A DNA stretch of 64,000 bases from JAHQVI01 sp050330195. Its GTDB lineage: Bacteria; Pseudomonadota; Alphaproteobacteria; Rhizobiales; Rhodomicrobiaceae. Location of the stretch: NCBI GenBank assembly GCA_050330195.1, contig JBHJOB010000043.1:3213-67212 (forward strand), in the 5' to 3' direction. This document shows, piece after piece, positions 33,600 through 43,585 of this stretch (position 1 is the first letter of the stretch; every line of letters starts with the position of its first letter). The notes under the pieces were generated by a model. The model worked only from the letters and a program-made list of their open reading frames with translations, did no database searches and was not told where the DNA came from. The translations under genes were made by a program, and so were the position numbers.

Positions 33600-33798
33600 G
33601 CCGCGTTGACGCTGACAGTCGGCACACGTGATGCCGGCATTGGCGACAACGTAGTCCGGCGCGCCGCCGAAATCGCTCTCCACATCGGGCAAATACCGTT
33701 GCCACGTCCCAAGCCTCGGTGATTTCGGCGCGATAGGGCTTGCCCTTGCCGGAGGACGGCGGGTTGCAGAGGAAACACGGTCGTCTGTCCCATATTCA

Positions 33799-33836
33799 CC
33801 GCCGGCTCGGTGGGCATGCATTCGCCGAGCCGGCGG
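33799..33836 (-). terminator. Strong hairpin downstream of the amino-acid permease
   Basis: Perfect 12-base inverted repeat, CCGCCGGCTCGG (33799-33810) and CCGAGCCGGCGG (33825-33836), loop of 14. It begins 12 bases after the permease stop codon. No T-run follows, so it is either a factor-dependent terminator or an mRNA-stabilising hairpin. The remaining gap 33600-33798 shows no recognisable gene. Confidence 0.5.
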
Positions 33837-33848
33837 TAGAGTAGCTCG

Positions 33849-35210
33849 CTATTCGGCCGGCACAGCCATGGGCCTGCGGGCGAGGAGCAGCAGAGGCGTC
33901 CCGAGCAGCAGGACCGCCACGCCGATGAGCGCTCCAATCCCGGTATAAGCCAGGCTCGAATAGAGCATGTAGCCACAACTCAGGCAGAACAGGATAGGCG
34001 TCAGCGGATAGAGCGGCACGGAAAACGGCCGTTTCTCAGCCGGTGTTCTCATCCGGAATATAAAGAGCGAGAAACCGACCAGCAGAAGAAAGAACCAGAA
34101 TACCGGTGCTGAAAACTCCACCATCGATGCGAACCCGTTGCGACTGATCGCGCCGAACAGCACCAGTGCCAGCGTAATCGCCGTCTGCACGAGAATCGCG
34201 TTGACGGGGTGATGTCCGCGCGCATCCCAGAAGCCGAGCCTGGACAGCGCGGGCACATCGCGGCCGAGCGCCGAGTAGGCACGCGCTCCAGTGAATATCG
34301 TTGCGTTAAGTGTGCTGATGGCTGCGGCGCAGACAGCGAGACTGAGAAAGATCTCGCCCGTGGGCCCGGCGATACGGCTCATCATGTCGGCGCCGATGGC
34401 GTCGCTGGCGCGAATCCCTTCTAGACCAAAGAAGTTAAGGTAGGTCAGGTTGACCAGAAGGTAGATTCCCATCAGCACGATGCTGCCCAGCAACAGGATC
34501 GCCACGAGATTTCGCGAGGGGTTGCGCACTTCACCCGACAGGTAGGCCGCTTCGTTCCATCCGCCATAAGTCAGTAGAATGAAAACCATGGCAAGCCCCC
34601 AGGCTCCGGCTGCGCCCGCACCGCCTGCGCTTCCGCTTTCGGCGACGGCGGAGGGCGTTTCCGATGGCGCCCAAAACCAGCCTGCAACGACGATTGCCGC
34701 AAGAACACAGAGTGTCAGAGTCGTCAGCACGGTCTGCGCACGGGTCGTTTCCATCGTGCCTCTGAGATTGAGCGCGGTCACTGCGATGACCGCCGCCATG
34801 GCATAGAATGCGCTGCTGTAGGCGCCGAGATCGAGAAGGCGGCTGGCATAGTCGCCAAAGACGAAGGCGACCGCGGCAATTGCGCCGGTCTGAATGACCG
34901 TCCCACGCGCCCATGCGAAAAGCATGCCGACGCGAATGCCATAGGCATCCGCCAGATACCGATATTCTCCGCCAGCATGGGGACGCGCCGAGCCCAGTTC
35001 GGCATAACACAACGCGCCAATAAGAGTTATCAGCCCGCCTGCCAGCCAGAGGCCCAGAAATTCCCAGCCACTGTCGACGTTCAGGGCCACCAGTTGGGGC
35101 GTCTTGAAGATTCCGATACCGACAACGACGCCAACAAGAAAACTTACCCCCTGCCAGACGCCAATAGTTGGCCGTGGCGCACCCAGAGGGTGCGTTGCAT
35201 GTGCGGTCAT
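33849..35210 (-). CDS. APC-family amino acid permease
   Basis: 453 residues with about 12 membrane segments. The first has the APC-type glycine-rich motif SFLVGVVVGIGIFKTP, and CYAELGSARPHAGGEYRYL (about residues 68-86) is the conserved family signature after helix 2. It should transport amino acids or amines across the inner membrane; the substrate is not evident. It is probably monocistronic, with a strong hairpin just behind the stop codon and a short gap to the methyltransferase-like gene upstream. Confidence 0.92.
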   Translation of the reverse strand: MTAHATHPLGAPRPTIGVWQGVSFLVGVVVGIGIFKTPQLVALNVDSGWEFLGLWLAGGLITLIGALCYAELGSARPHAGGEYRYLADAYGIRVGMLFAWARGTVIQTGAIAAVAFVFGDYASRLLDLGAYSSAFYAMAAVIAVTALNLRGTMETTRAQTVLTTLTLCVLAAIVVAGWFWAPSETPSAVAESGSAGGAGAAGAWGLAMVFILLTYGGWNEAAYLSGEVRNPSRNLVAILLLGSIVLMGIYLLVNLTYLNFFGLEGIRASDAIGADMMSRIAGPTGEIFLSLAVCAAAISTLNATIFTGARAYSALGRDVPALSRLGFWDARGHHPVNAILVQTAITLALVLFGAISRNGFASMVEFSAPVFWFFLLLVGFSLFIFRMRTPAEKRPFSVPLYPLTPILFCLSCGYMLYSSLAYTGIGALIGVAVLLLGTPLLLLARRPMAVPAE

Positions 35211-35348
35211 TCGATGAATCCGTTGTTAGACGATCCTGTTGCCGGTTGAACGGAGCAGGTACAACAGTGATCGCGTTCAATGGTTTGAAAACGGGATCGT
35301 CAGGCTATAAAAGCCGTGTCCGCCTGTCCGATCCCGCTCAAGACGGCG

Positions 35349-36188
35349 TCAGGACGCGCGGTTCGCTTCCCACTTGTCAACGCTACCGCTCTGCTGTTCT
35401 TCCGGCGTGATCCGACCGTCCTCTATCCGGCCGCTCAGGGTTCCTGGCTTGCCCGATCCGTCATCGATCGTGAAAGTGACCCTGTCACCACGGATCTTGC
35501 CATCCTCGATCGGGACTTCCTTGCCGTCGATCGTGGCCGTACCGCTCAAATTCTGGAACGATTGCTCGAAAGTTACCGCGATGTCCTGATCGCCATTCTT
35601 CACCTGCCACTGGCCATCGACCTGGGCGGGGACGATCCAGAAATAGACGTCACGCCCCTGGACCTTTTCATGATGGTCCGCTTCCCAGTCACCCATGCTG
35701 AATGCGTGTGAGACAACCCGTGTGCCGGGTTTGAGATCGGACAGAATCTTCGGGCGGATTTTCATGTTCACGCTGTGAAGCAGGTATAGCGTGAGCACGT
35801 CAGCCTTGGAGAAATCCGTATCGAAAAGATCCTGCTCTTCGAAGGTCACACGATCATCGACGCGTTCCCGCTTTGCATTCTCGCGCGCTTCCGTCACGCG
35901 GGCCGGATCGATATCGACGCCCATGGCTGTCGCGCCGCGTTTGGCCGCGGCAATCGCAATTCGTCCATCTCCCGAGCCGAGATCCAGGACGTAATCCCCG
36001 TCTTTTACCTCGGCCAGTTCCAGCATTCTTTCGACTACGGACGTTGGCGTTGGCACATAAGGCACATCAAGCTTCGGCTTGTCCTGCGCGAATGAGGGGA
36101 CGGCGCTTGCCGCGACAAGCATTGTGCTCAATGTCACGGCTTTGGACAGGCTGAAACGGAATTCACGTTGGGTGAATAGGTAGGCCAT
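35349..36188 (-). CDS. Exported protein with SAM-dependent methyltransferase fold
   Basis: 279 residues from the ATG at 36188, which has CGGAG six bases upstream. The signal peptide (SKAVTLSTMLVAASAVPSFA, cleavage before QDKP) implies export, yet residues 45-170 are a class I methyltransferase domain with motif I VLDLGSGDGRIAIAAA and an acidic loop VDIDPARV. The C-terminal 100 residues are a beta-rich extension ending in GTLSGRIEDGRITPEEQ. S-adenosylmethionine is not expected in the periplasm, so the role is unclear. Similar exported methyltransferase-like proteins occur in other alphaproteobacteria. Confidence 0.85.
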   Translation of the reverse strand: MAYLFTQREFRFSLSKAVTLSTMLVAASAVPSFAQDKPKLDVPYVPTPTSVVERMLELAEVKDGDYVLDLGSGDGRIAIAAAKRGATAMGVDIDPARVTEARENAKRERVDDRVTFEEQDLFDTDFSKADVLTLYLLHSVNMKIRPKILSDLKPGTRVVSHAFSMGDWEADHHEKVQGRDVYFWIVPAQVDGQWQVKNGDQDIAVTFEQSFQNLSGTATIDGKEVPIEDGKIRGDRVTFTIDDGSGKPGTLSGRIEDGRITPEEQQSGSVDKWEANRAS

Positions 36189-36374
36189 AGCGGTCTCCGA
36201 GCTTTTTGCTGCGCGACCCAAGGCCAGGATCTTGCACAGCCGGTTTTGGGCACTTGAAGACCAACTAGCCGCAAGTCGATTTGATCCATGACAAACTGTT
36301 CACATCGATGTGAACGACCCGTGAAAAGTATATAGCCGGAATTATTTGATTCAGTGGGGGGCGGGATCGATGCG

Positions 36375-38300
36375 TTACTGTTGGCCCGACGTCCTTGCAA
36401 ATGAATATTTTTCGTCTTGCCCCGCCCATACGTCCAGAACGAAACGGCGCATTTCCCCCATCGCATATGGCTTCATGAGGCACTGGACGGCCTGAAGGTG
36501 CTGGGGAATGATGTTCCGGTCCTCGAAGCCGGTGGTGAAAGCGAACGGGACATTCCGCATCATGAGCCGTTCAGCAATCGGCGTGCTTAGCTCACTGCCC
36601 AGCCGCAGATCCAGCAACGCAAAGTCCACTCTCTCGCTTTCAATGAGATCCATGCCCTGCTGAAGCGTTTGCGCCGGCCCGACGACGGTATGACCGGCGC
36701 TTTCCAGATCCGTCTTGACGTGCATGGCAATCAGCGCCTCGTCTTCGACAAGGAGGATGCGGCACTGGAGCCCATCCGCCGTGTTCCTTCTGCCGGCACG
36801 GTTCGTAGCCTCGCCCGATGCCTGCCCCGACTCATTCTTTGCCGTCTGCTCCAACGGACCGCTCAGGGAAAGGCGTACGCCGCCATGTGCGAAAACATGC
36901 TCTATTTCCGCGCCGAGTTCGTGGCTGGCCGCCCGAATAACCGTCAATCCAAACCCGTTCCTGGCGTCCACATCAACCGGAGGTCCGCCGCTTTCGGTCC
37001 AGTCCAGATCGACCCAGTCCGCGCCCCGCTTTCGGTTTCGTCCCCAGCGAACGACTATCTGTCCTTCGGGCACCGACAATGCGCCATATTTCGCAGCGTT
37101 CGTCGCCAGCTCGTGAAATACGAGGACCAGCGACTGAGCAACCCTTGGCTGAAGAAAGATCTCTTCACCCTCGAAAATGACGTTCGTGTTTCCTGAACCG
37201 AAAAACGGATCCAGCAATTCGGACAGGTACGTCTTGAGGCTGATGCCGGTCCAATTGTCGCGCCGGAGCATATCGTGGGCGCGGGATATGGCCAAGATCC
37301 TCGCTTCGAGCGCATCGACGAATTCGTCAACGGACGTCATCCGCTTCCTTGAAAGTCTTGCGATGGCGCTGACGTTGGCCAGAATGTTCTTCACACGATG
37401 ATCGAGTTCCGCCATCAGCAGCAGTTGGCGTTGTTCAGCCTGCTTGCGATCCGTGACATCCAGGATGGTTCCCATGACACGGGTTATCCGCTTGCCGGCG
37501 TCCTCTTCGGTGACGAATGCGCGTCCCCGGTCGAGCAGCCAGCGGAGGCTCCCATTCGGCAACGCGACGCGGAACTCCTGAGCGTGACGATTATCAAGCT
37601 CCCGTTGCTCACCGACGAGACAATGCCTGACCATGTCGCGTTCATCCGGGAACACGCATTCCACGAAGTCCTCAAAATCCATTTGCGGATCGTCGTTTGC
37701 CTGCATCCCCATCAGACGCTGAAGCTGGGGAGAGCAATAAATCCGGCCCTGCTCGACATCGAAATCGTAGGTTCCGAACTGAGCCGCGTCTCCGGCGAGG
37801 CGAAGGCGTTCCTCACTTTCCTGAAGCTTCCTGTTCGATGCCTGCAGCTCTGACGTTCTTTGCTCGACCCGCTCCTCCAGCACCTCGTTGACATGCTGCA
37901 ATTCGCGTTTTGCGCGGTAAAGATCCACGAAAACCTTGACCTTGGCCCGGAGGATCTCGGGAACGATGGGCACGGGCACATAATCGACGGCGCCGCTTTC
38001 ATAACCGCGGAGACGGTCAATGGCGGTCAGATGCACGGCGGAAACGAAAATGATCGGCGTTTTCTCGAAACGCGGATGTTCGCGCATCATCGCCGCGAGC
38101 TGAAAGCCGTCCAGGTCGGGCAGACCAACATCGATGAGCACGAGCGCGAAGTCATATCTCAGAAGCTTGTCGAACGCCTCGCGGGCGGTGCCGGCCGTAA
38201 TCAGCTTTTCATCCAGGCATTCGAGGATCGTTTCATACGTCAGCACCTTGGCTGGCTGGTCATCCACCACCAGGATGTTGACCCTGTCCTTCTCATTCAT
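36375..38300 (-). CDS. HWE-type histidine kinase with receivers at both ends
   Basis: 641 residues, no membrane segment. Order: receiver (8-125; phospho-Asp in LVLIDVGLPD), coiled coil (127-165), PAS domain (about 170-290; WLLDRGRAFVTEEDAGKRIT), HWE/HisKA_2 kinase (about 295-490; phospho-His in MAELDHRVKNILANVSAIAR, ATP site HELATNAAKYGAL and WGRNRK), then a C-terminal receiver (about 515-630; CRILLVEDEALIAM, FALLDLRLG). HWE kinases are typical of rhizobia and often feed the general stress response. It follows the multi-HAMP kinase gene by nine bases with AGGAGCG before the ATG, so the two act together. Confidence 0.93.
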   Translation of the reverse strand: MNEKDRVNILVVDDQPAKVLTYETILECLDEKLITAGTAREAFDKLLRYDFALVLIDVGLPDLDGFQLAAMMREHPRFEKTPIIFVSAVHLTAIDRLRGYESGAVDYVPVPIVPEILRAKVKVFVDLYRAKRELQHVNEVLEERVEQRTSELQASNRKLQESEERLRLAGDAAQFGTYDFDVEQGRIYCSPQLQRLMGMQANDDPQMDFEDFVECVFPDERDMVRHCLVGEQRELDNRHAQEFRVALPNGSLRWLLDRGRAFVTEEDAGKRITRVMGTILDVTDRKQAEQRQLLLMAELDHRVKNILANVSAIARLSRKRMTSVDEFVDALEARILAISRAHDMLRRDNWTGISLKTYLSELLDPFFGSGNTNVIFEGEEIFLQPRVAQSLVLVFHELATNAAKYGALSVPEGQIVVRWGRNRKRGADWVDLDWTESGGPPVDVDARNGFGLTVIRAASHELGAEIEHVFAHGGVRLSLSGPLEQTAKNESGQASGEATNRAGRRNTADGLQCRILLVEDEALIAMHVKTDLESAGHTVVGPAQTLQQGMDLIESERVDFALLDLRLGSELSTPIAERLMMRNVPFAFTTGFEDRNIIPQHLQAVQCLMKPYAMGEMRRFVLDVWAGQDEKYSFARTSGQQ

Positions 38301-38309
38301 GATCCGCTC

Positions 38310-41300
38310 CTAACGATGCAACCATCTTCTGAGCGCCGCAAGAAGCTGCTCCGTATTGACAGGCTTTGCGAGGTAGTCCGATGCTCCGGCTTCAAGACAC
38401 CGCTCCCGGTCTCCTTTCATCGCCTTGGCCGTGAGCGCAACAATGGGTAGCCGCCGCCACCTCGGATTTTGCCGGATGGCGCGTATGGTTTCGTAGCCGT
38501 CCATCTCCGGCATCATGATATCCGTCAGGATAATGGCAGTTTCTGAAGCCGATTCGAGACGCTCGATGGCCTCGCGGCCGGTGGTCGCGGTCAAGACCTT
38601 CATGCCCCGCCGTTCGAGAACGCTGGCAAGCGCGAATATGTTCCTTGCATCATCATCCACCAGAAGCACCGTCTGCCCGGTCAGATATTCGTCGGAATCG
38701 TGCAGGTTGCGCAACATCGCCTGCTTCGCGTCGGGTAGGTCAGTGGTAACGCGGTGCAGGAACAACGAGGCTTCATCGAGAAGGCGATCCGGTGTCTCCA
38801 CGCCCTTCACGACAACGCTGCGCGCCAGCGCCTGCAGCGTTGCGTCTTCTTCCGGCGAGAGTTCACTCGCTCCGAACACCACGACGGGAAGGTCGCCAAG
38901 CTCTGCGCTGTCGCGTATCTTTTCCAGCACCTTGAATCCGGAAATGTCCGGCAGCCGCAAATCCAGAACGATGCAATCGAACCGGTGCGCGCCAAGACAG
39001 GACAAGGCCTCCGCGCCTGTGCCCACGGTAATGATCTCCACATCGTCGTGTTCGAGAAGTTCGGTAAGGGTTGCCTGCTCGTCCGCATCATCTTCCACGA
39101 TCAGAAGCCGCCGGCGGTCCGCTTGCGAAAATGCCTTCATGCGCGACACCGCCGCGTCCAGCGCATCCGATGCGGCGGGCTTCGTTATGAAAGAGAATGC
39201 CCCGCGCGCCAGACCATACTGACGGTCGTCTTCCAGGGTGATCATCATTGTGGGGATATGCCGCGTCATCGGGTTCTGCTTGAACCGGCTGAGGAGAACC
39301 CATCCCAGCATATCCGGCAGAAAGACGTCGAGCGTGATGGCTGAGAGCGTGAATTCGGATGCGAGGGCCAGCGCATCGACGCCGGTCATGGCAATAAGAA
39401 CCTTGAAGCCCTTGTGCCGGGCCAGATCAGCGATGATGCTGGCATAATGCGGATCATCCTCAACGATCAGGAACACCGCGTCACCAGGTGCGATGTTTTC
39501 CCTGTCGTCGACGATTGGCTCGTGCTCCCGCTCGGTGGCACGGATGAATTCATCCGCCGTCGGCATTTGCTGGACAGCGTTCATGCCCTGGGTCGCCGTC
39601 TTGGCCGGCGCAACAAAGGATTGCGGCAGATAAAGTGTAAAGGTGCTGCCTTCGCCGGGGGTGCTTGAGAGACTGATCTCGCCGCCGAGAAGCGCGGCAA
39701 GCTCCCGGCTGATGGCGAGCCCAAGTCCTGTGCCGCCATATTTGCGGTTTGTGGATGCGTCGGCCTGCTGGAAGGCTTCGAAGATCAGTTTCTGCTTTTC
39801 GGGAGGTATGCCGGTCCCCGTATCGCTCACCTGCAGGGCAACGACCCGTGCGGCGGTGGACAGATCGGGGTGATCGAGGCTCCAACCGGCTCTTGCAGCC
39901 GAAACCGTCAGACTTACACTGCCCTCGCTGGTGAATTTGAATGCATTCGACAGCAGATTTTTCAGGATCTGCTGAAGGCGCTTGGAGTCGGTCACAAGAC
40001 TATGTCCGACATCGGCGCTGACGCCGACCTCGAAGACCAGATCCCGGCGCTCGGCTTCATGATGGAACGGGCGAGCGATAGCCTCGATGAAATTGTCGAT
40101 GGCGATCTCTTCCAGATCGACCGATACGGTGCCGGATTCGATCTTCGAGAGATCCAGTATGTCGTTGATGAGATTAAGAAGGTCCGTACCCGCACTATGA
40201 ATTGTCTTTGCAAACTCTATCTGTCTTGAGCTGAGATTGCTGTCCGCATTCTCGGCAAGCTGCTGCCCGAGGATGAGGATGCTGTTGAGCGGCGTGCGCA
40301 ACTCGTGGCTCATATTGGCGAGGAACTCGGATTTGTATTTCGACGTCAGCGCGAGTTCCTTGGCCTTTTCCTCCAGCGCGCGCCGGGCCAGTTCGATTTC
40401 CTGGTTCTTGCGCTCGACTTCGACATTCCGCTCGGCAAGCTGCTGCGCTTTAGATTCAAGCTGTTCATTGGTTTGCTGCAACTCGCGCTGCTGCGACTGC
40501 AACTCGCCAGCAAGCTCCTGCGACTGCTCCAGCAGGCTCTCCGTCTGCATCGTTGCTTCGATCGAGTTCAGAACGATGCCGATGCTTCCGGTGAGCTGCT
40601 CAAGGAACGTCAGGTGTCGCGTCTCGAACTCATTCAACGAAGCAAGGCCAATGACGGCCTTGACTTCGCCTTCATAAATAACGGGATAGGCAACGATATC
40701 TTTGGGAACGGCCTCGATCAGGAAGGAGCCGATCCTGACGGCGTCCTCGGGGATGTCCTGAATGAGAATGCGCCTGCGATCCGCCGCACACTGACCGATA
40801 AAGCCTGAACGCAGCGACAATTGCGGGGGATAGCCGTCGGCATGGTGATCCGCGTAGCTTGTGAGCCGCTTCAACTGGTGGTCAGACTTGTCGAGCTGGT
40901 AGATGACGCCCTGATGCGCACTCACCAACGGCACGAGCTCGCCCAGAAGCAATGATGCGAGTGCGGACAGATCTCGCTGTCCCTGAAGCATGCTCGTGAA
41001 GCGGGCGAGATTCGTCTTCAGCCAGTCCTGTTCGGTATTATGCTCCGTGGTCGCACGAAGCGTCTGGATCATCGTATTGATATTGTCCTTGAGTTCGGCA
41101 ACCTCTCCGCTGGCGTCGACCTGAATTGAACGGGCCAGATCGCCCTTGGTCACTGCCGTCGCAACATCGGCGATTGCGCGGACCTGATTCGTCAGATTGG
41201 CGGCGAGCAGATTGACGTTGCTGGTCAGATCCTGCCAGGTGCCGGCGACACCGGGCACCTGAGCCTGTCCGCCCAGCTTGCCTTCCGTGCCGACTTCACG

Positions 41301-43217
41301 CGCCATGCGGGTCACTTCCGAGGCGAAGGCGCTGAGCTGATCCACCATCGTGTTGATGGTGTTCTTCAGCTGCAGGATCTCGCCGCTGACATCGACGGCA
41401 ATCTTCTTGGAGAGGTCGCCGGCGGCAATAGCCGTCGCCACATCGGCGATGTTACGCACCTGGCTCGTGAGATTGGAAGCCATCGAATTGACGTTGTCGG
41501 TCAGATCCTTCCACGTCCCCGCAACGCCTGGAACCTTCGCCTGACCGCCCAAGCGGCCTTCGGTGCCGACTTCACGGGCAACGCGCGTCACTTCCGAGGC
41601 AAAGGCGTTAAGCTGGTCAACCATCGTGTTGATGGTGTTCTTCAATTCGAGAATTTCGCCGCTGACATCGACCGTGATCTTGCGGGACAGGTCGCCGCGC
41701 GCCACCGCCGTCGTCACCTCAGCGATATTGCGCACCTGCGTCGTCAGATTGGCCGCCAGCAGGTTGACGTTATCCGTCAGATCCTGCCAGATTCCGGCCA
41801 CGCCCGGCACCTTGGCCTGACCGCCGAGCTTGCCTTCCGTGCCGACCTCACGGGCCATGCGGGTGACTTCCGAGGCGAAGGCGCTTAGCTGATCCACCAT
41901 CGTGTTGATGGTGTCCTTGAGCTGCAGGATTTCGCCGCTCACATTCACGGTGATCTTTTTCGACAGGTCGCCGCTGGCGATCGCCGTCGACACTTCCGCG
42001 ATGTTGCGCACCTGGTCCGTCAGGTTCGACGCCATGGAATTGACGTTGTCCGTCAGGTCCTTCCACGTCCCCGCAACGCCCGGCACCTTCGCCTGACCGC
42101 CAAGACGGCCTTCGGTGCCGACTTCGCGCGCCACACGGGTCACTTCGGAGGCAAAGGCGTTGAGCTGGTCCACCATCGTGTTGATGGTGTTCTTCAATTC
42201 GAGGATTTCGCCTTTCACATCGACCGTGATCTTGCGGGACAGGTCGCCGCGCGCCACCGCCGTCGTCACCTCGGCGATATTGCGCACCTGCGTCGTCAGA
42301 TTGGCCGCCAGCAGGTTGACGTTGTCCGTCAGGTCTTTCCATGTGCCCGCGACGCCCGGCACCACGGCCTGACCGCCAAGGCGGCCTTCAGTGCCAACCT
42401 CGCGCGCAACGCGCGTCACCTCCGCCGCGAAGGAGCGGAGCTGATCGACCATGGTGTTGATCGCCTCCTTCAGAAGCAGGATCTCGCCGCGCACATCGAC
42501 CGTAATCTTTTTCGACAGATCGCCATGAGCGACGGCAATCGTGACTTCCGCGATGTTGCGGACCTGCGCCGTAAGGTTCGACGCCATCGAGTTGACGCTT
42601 TCGGTCAGATCGCGCCAGACGCCCTCGACATCGTTCACTTCGGCCTGGCCGCCCAGCTTTCCCTCGGTGCCGACTTCCCGCGCCACGCGCGTCACTTCGG
42701 AAGTGAAGACGCCCAATTGCCGGATCATCGCATTGACGATCATGGCGGTGCGGAGAAATTCGCCCTGCAGAGGGCGGCCGTCGATCTCCAACCGCATGGT
42801 TTGCTGCAGGCTGCCTTGCGCGACCGACTCGATTGTGCGGGTGACTTCGGTGATCGGCCAGAGCAGATCGTCGATCAGCCCGTTGACCGCCCCTTCCATC
42901 TGGCCCCAGCTGCCATCGACATTGGCAAGCCTGACCCTGTAGCGCGTGCGTCCTTCACGGCCGACATTCTGGCCCACGATGTCCAGTTGCTGCGACATGC
43001 GCTGGTTCATCGCGACAACATCGTTGAAGGTGTCGGCTATCTTGCCGTTCAGGCCGCTCCAGTCGCTGGGAAGCCGGACCGAAAAATCGCCATTGCGCAT
43101 GGCTTGCAGGGCGAACAGAAGTTCCCGGCGTTCAGCATCCGCTCCGGGCATCGATGGCGTTTGAGGATCTTCGGATAGCGCTTCATGATAATTGTTACCG
43201 GAGGCGCTATCGCTCAT
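38310..43217 (-). CDS. Soluble multi-HAMP hybrid histidine kinase with three receivers
   Basis: 1635 residues without a membrane segment. Residues 35-174 contain a divergent HAMP-like part, and 175-726 hold six tandem 92-residue HAMP units, each starting VTR(V/M)AREVGTEG and ending TMVDQL-AFASE. A GAF domain (about 745-895), a coiled coil (900-985), HisKA (phospho-His in FLANMSHELRTPLNS, near 993), HATPase (about 1100-1215; GTGLGLAIS) and three receivers (about 1246-1367, 1368-1500, 1513-1635) follow. The third receiver has the classic LTDIMMPEMDG. The design is like fungal group III (Nik1/Os-1) osmosensing kinases. It is co-transcribed with the HWE kinase. Confidence 0.94.
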   Translation of the reverse strand: MSDSASGNNYHEALSEDPQTPSMPGADAERRELLFALQAMRNGDFSVRLPSDWSGLNGKIADTFNDVVAMNQRMSQQLDIVGQNVGREGRTRYRVRLANVDGSWGQMEGAVNGLIDDLLWPITEVTRTIESVAQGSLQQTMRLEIDGRPLQGEFLRTAMIVNAMIRQLGVFTSEVTRVAREVGTEGKLGGQAEVNDVEGVWRDLTESVNSMASNLTAQVRNIAEVTIAVAHGDLSKKITVDVRGEILLLKEAINTMVDQLRSFAAEVTRVAREVGTEGRLGGQAVVPGVAGTWKDLTDNVNLLAANLTTQVRNIAEVTTAVARGDLSRKITVDVKGEILELKNTINTMVDQLNAFASEVTRVAREVGTEGRLGGQAKVPGVAGTWKDLTDNVNSMASNLTDQVRNIAEVSTAIASGDLSKKITVNVSGEILQLKDTINTMVDQLSAFASEVTRMAREVGTEGKLGGQAKVPGVAGIWQDLTDNVNLLAANLTTQVRNIAEVTTAVARGDLSRKITVDVSGEILELKNTINTMVDQLNAFASEVTRVAREVGTEGRLGGQAKVPGVAGTWKDLTDNVNSMASNLTSQVRNIADVATAIAAGDLSKKIAVDVSGEILQLKNTINTMVDQLSAFASEVTRMAREVGTEGKLGGQAQVPGVAGTWQDLTSNVNLLAANLTNQVRAIADVATAVTKGDLARSIQVDASGEVAELKDNINTMIQTLRATTEHNTEQDWLKTNLARFTSMLQGQRDLSALASLLLGELVPLVSAHQGVIYQLDKSDHQLKRLTSYADHHADGYPPQLSLRSGFIGQCAADRRRILIQDIPEDAVRIGSFLIEAVPKDIVAYPVIYEGEVKAVIGLASLNEFETRHLTFLEQLTGSIGIVLNSIEATMQTESLLEQSQELAGELQSQQRELQQTNEQLESKAQQLAERNVEVERKNQEIELARRALEEKAKELALTSKYKSEFLANMSHELRTPLNSILILGQQLAENADSNLSSRQIEFAKTIHSAGTDLLNLINDILDLSKIESGTVSVDLEEIAIDNFIEAIARPFHHEAERRDLVFEVGVSADVGHSLVTDSKRLQQILKNLLSNAFKFTSEGSVSLTVSAARAGWSLDHPDLSTAARVVALQVSDTGTGIPPEKQKLIFEAFQQADASTNRKYGGTGLGLAISRELAALLGGEISLSSTPGEGSTFTLYLPQSFVAPAKTATQGMNAVQQMPTADEFIRATEREHEPIVDDRENIAPGDAVFLIVEDDPHYASIIADLARHKGFKVLIAMTGVDALALASEFTLSAITLDVFLPDMLGWVLLSRFKQNPMTRHIPTMMITLEDDRQYGLARGAFSFITKPAASDALDAAVSRMKAFSQADRRRLLIVEDDADEQATLTELLEHDDVEIITVGTGAEALSCLGAHRFDCIVLDLRLPDISGFKVLEKIRDSAELGDLPVVVFGASELSPEEDATLQALARSVVVKGVETPDRLLDEASLFLHRVTTDLPDAKQAMLRNLHDSDEYLTGQTVLLVDDDARNIFALASVLERRGMKVLTATTGREAIERLESASETAIILTDIMMPEMDGYETIRAIRQNPRWRRLPIVALTAKAMKGDRERCLEAGASDYLAKPVNTEQLLAALRRWLHR
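41040..42695 (-). repeat. Tandem repeats coding for six HAMP units (6 x 276 bases)
   Basis: Units of 276 bases are arranged with a stronger 552-base period: units 2 and 4, and units 3 and 5, are nearly identical in protein (LLAANLTTQVRNIAEVTTAV versus SMASNLT types). This indicates duplication of a two-unit block after the single-unit duplication. The first and last units are most divergent. Confidence 0.9.
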
Positions 43218-43585
43218 GACAAAGGTCCCAGAAAATCTATTGGTTTGAAGGCCGGTCGCCGCGGCCGTTGAGAGTGCTGGTTAGCATCCGCAGGACGGAG
43301 GCTAAACGCGGTATAAACAAGAAGGGACAAAGAAAGTTCCATCGCGACAGTTCACGATTTTTCATCGGACCGATTGCGCCAGCGTCGTGCTGGTTGCTCG
43401 CGGTGCGGCGCAACTCAATTCCTAATGAACAGGATCAGAGGGTGGAGAGGCCCGAGCAAGACCAATTCCTCGACGCTCGCCCTGGAGCGGGGTCGCTTCA
43501 GGTGGAATCGCTCTGCCGTACATACAAATGTCATTCCGCGCAAGCGGGAACGACGAGAGCTGGGTTCATCTGAACTGATCCCGCT
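43218..43585. other. Intergenic region with REP-like hairpins
   Basis: 368 bases between the kinase and stress-protein genes, no ORF of note. It holds the promoter of the kinase operon (43316-43340), a degenerate repeat GAGCGGGGTCGC...GAATCGCTCT at 43485-43514, a hairpin TTCCGC/GCGGGAA around 43533-43551, and CTGATCCCGCTTCAG next to the universal stress protein stop codon. Confidence 0.55.
43316..43340 (-). promoter_or_regulatory. Putative EcfG-type (general stress) promoter of the kinase operon
   Basis: On the minus strand GGAAC (43340-43336) is followed after 17 bases by GTT (43318-43316), the -35/-10 arrangement recognised by the alphaproteobacterial general stress sigma factor EcfG. It lies about 100 bases before the multi-HAMP kinase start. 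Short motif; chance match possible. Confidence 0.45.

Noticed and set aside
33600..33798. Possible gene remnant downstream of the serine hydrolase
   Set aside because: Short frames in several phases (for example with C-x2-C pairs) but no family recognised and no single continuous frame.
41040..42695. Direct repeats that might be a CRISPR array or satellite
   Set aside because: Period of 276 bases equals 92 codons and every unit translates to a HAMP domain, so these are protein repeats.
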